From positions 1 through 5,479 of the forward strand of contig JACROM010000114.1 of NCBI GenBank assembly GCA_016214445.1: a DNA stretch of 5,479 bases, in the 5' to 3' direction. This DNA comes from Microcaldota archaeon (GTDB lineage Archaea; Micrarchaeota; Micrarchaeia; Norongarragalinales; Norongarragalinaceae). Positions within the stretch are counted from its first letter, which is position 1, and the number at the start of each line of letters is the position of its first letter. A program made the translations under genes and the position numbers. A model generated the notes under the pieces. The model was not told the origin of the DNA and ran no database searches. It saw only the letters and a program-made list of their open reading frames with translations. Of the stretch, positions 5,427 through 5,479 are shown piece after piece.

Positions 5427-5479
5427 CGCCGTGCTGCAGCCGCGTCAACACCACTAACAATACCGCAAAGCTAGTGGCG

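Noticed and set aside
5451..5477. CCACTA/TAGTGG inverted repeat at the window edge
   Set aside because: Only a 6-bp stem with a 15-base loop; too weak to call an RNA or a terminator, and the context is cut off.

Overview
The window looks archaeal. TATA-like boxes are centred about 26-28 bases upstream of the ATG of two genes, which fits leaderless transcripts. Probable transcript ends are T-rich tracts. One gene encodes a Sec-exported, cysteine-free protein with seven N-glycosylation sequons. The lineage cannot be fixed from this sequence; an uncultivated (for example DPANN-type) archaeon is a guess. There are no rRNA, tRNA, transposase or CRISPR features.

Left part (1-2504): a decaying cluster of HD/HD-GYP-type metal-dependent phosphohydrolase genes. 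On the minus strand, 1626 to 81 holds an HD-GYP gene split by a single-base frameshift near 1398. It has an unusual insert of about 60 residues inside the catalytic domain and an unrecognised C-terminal extension of about 200 residues. On the plus strand, 1735-2147 is a 5'-truncated and frameshifted HD-GYP pseudogene that keeps a perfect HHExxDGxGYP signature. It is followed by a 108-base element bounded by 17-base inverted repeats, then by a second remnant (about 2236-2343) repeating the C-terminal tail of the pseudogene.

Middle (2505-4076): an intact 523-residue protein with two tandem HD-type domains. The first keeps most metal-binding residues; the second has the same fold landmarks but has lost the HD pair. 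This is a catalytic-plus-pseudoenzyme fusion. All HD copies share a YPxxPFFD-like entry motif and/or a (K/R)LTG-x-x-(Y/W)FER exit motif, so they form one paralogous family expanded in place.

Right part (4077-5479): a terminator region between convergent genes, then the minus-strand gene 4981-4220 for the secreted protein. That gene has a leader of about 137 bases carrying a Shine-Dalgarno-like site and a tiny upstream ORF, driven by a good BRE/TATA promoter at about 5141-5148. The last 330 bases have no convincing gene: two doubtful small plus-strand ORFs and weak hairpins.

The HD genes may act on a nucleotide or other phosphoester substrate. HD-GYP proteins in bacteria degrade cyclic dinucleotides, but no cyclase or other partner is visible here, so the substrate is unknown. 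Nothing shows a functional link between the HD cluster and the secreted protein.
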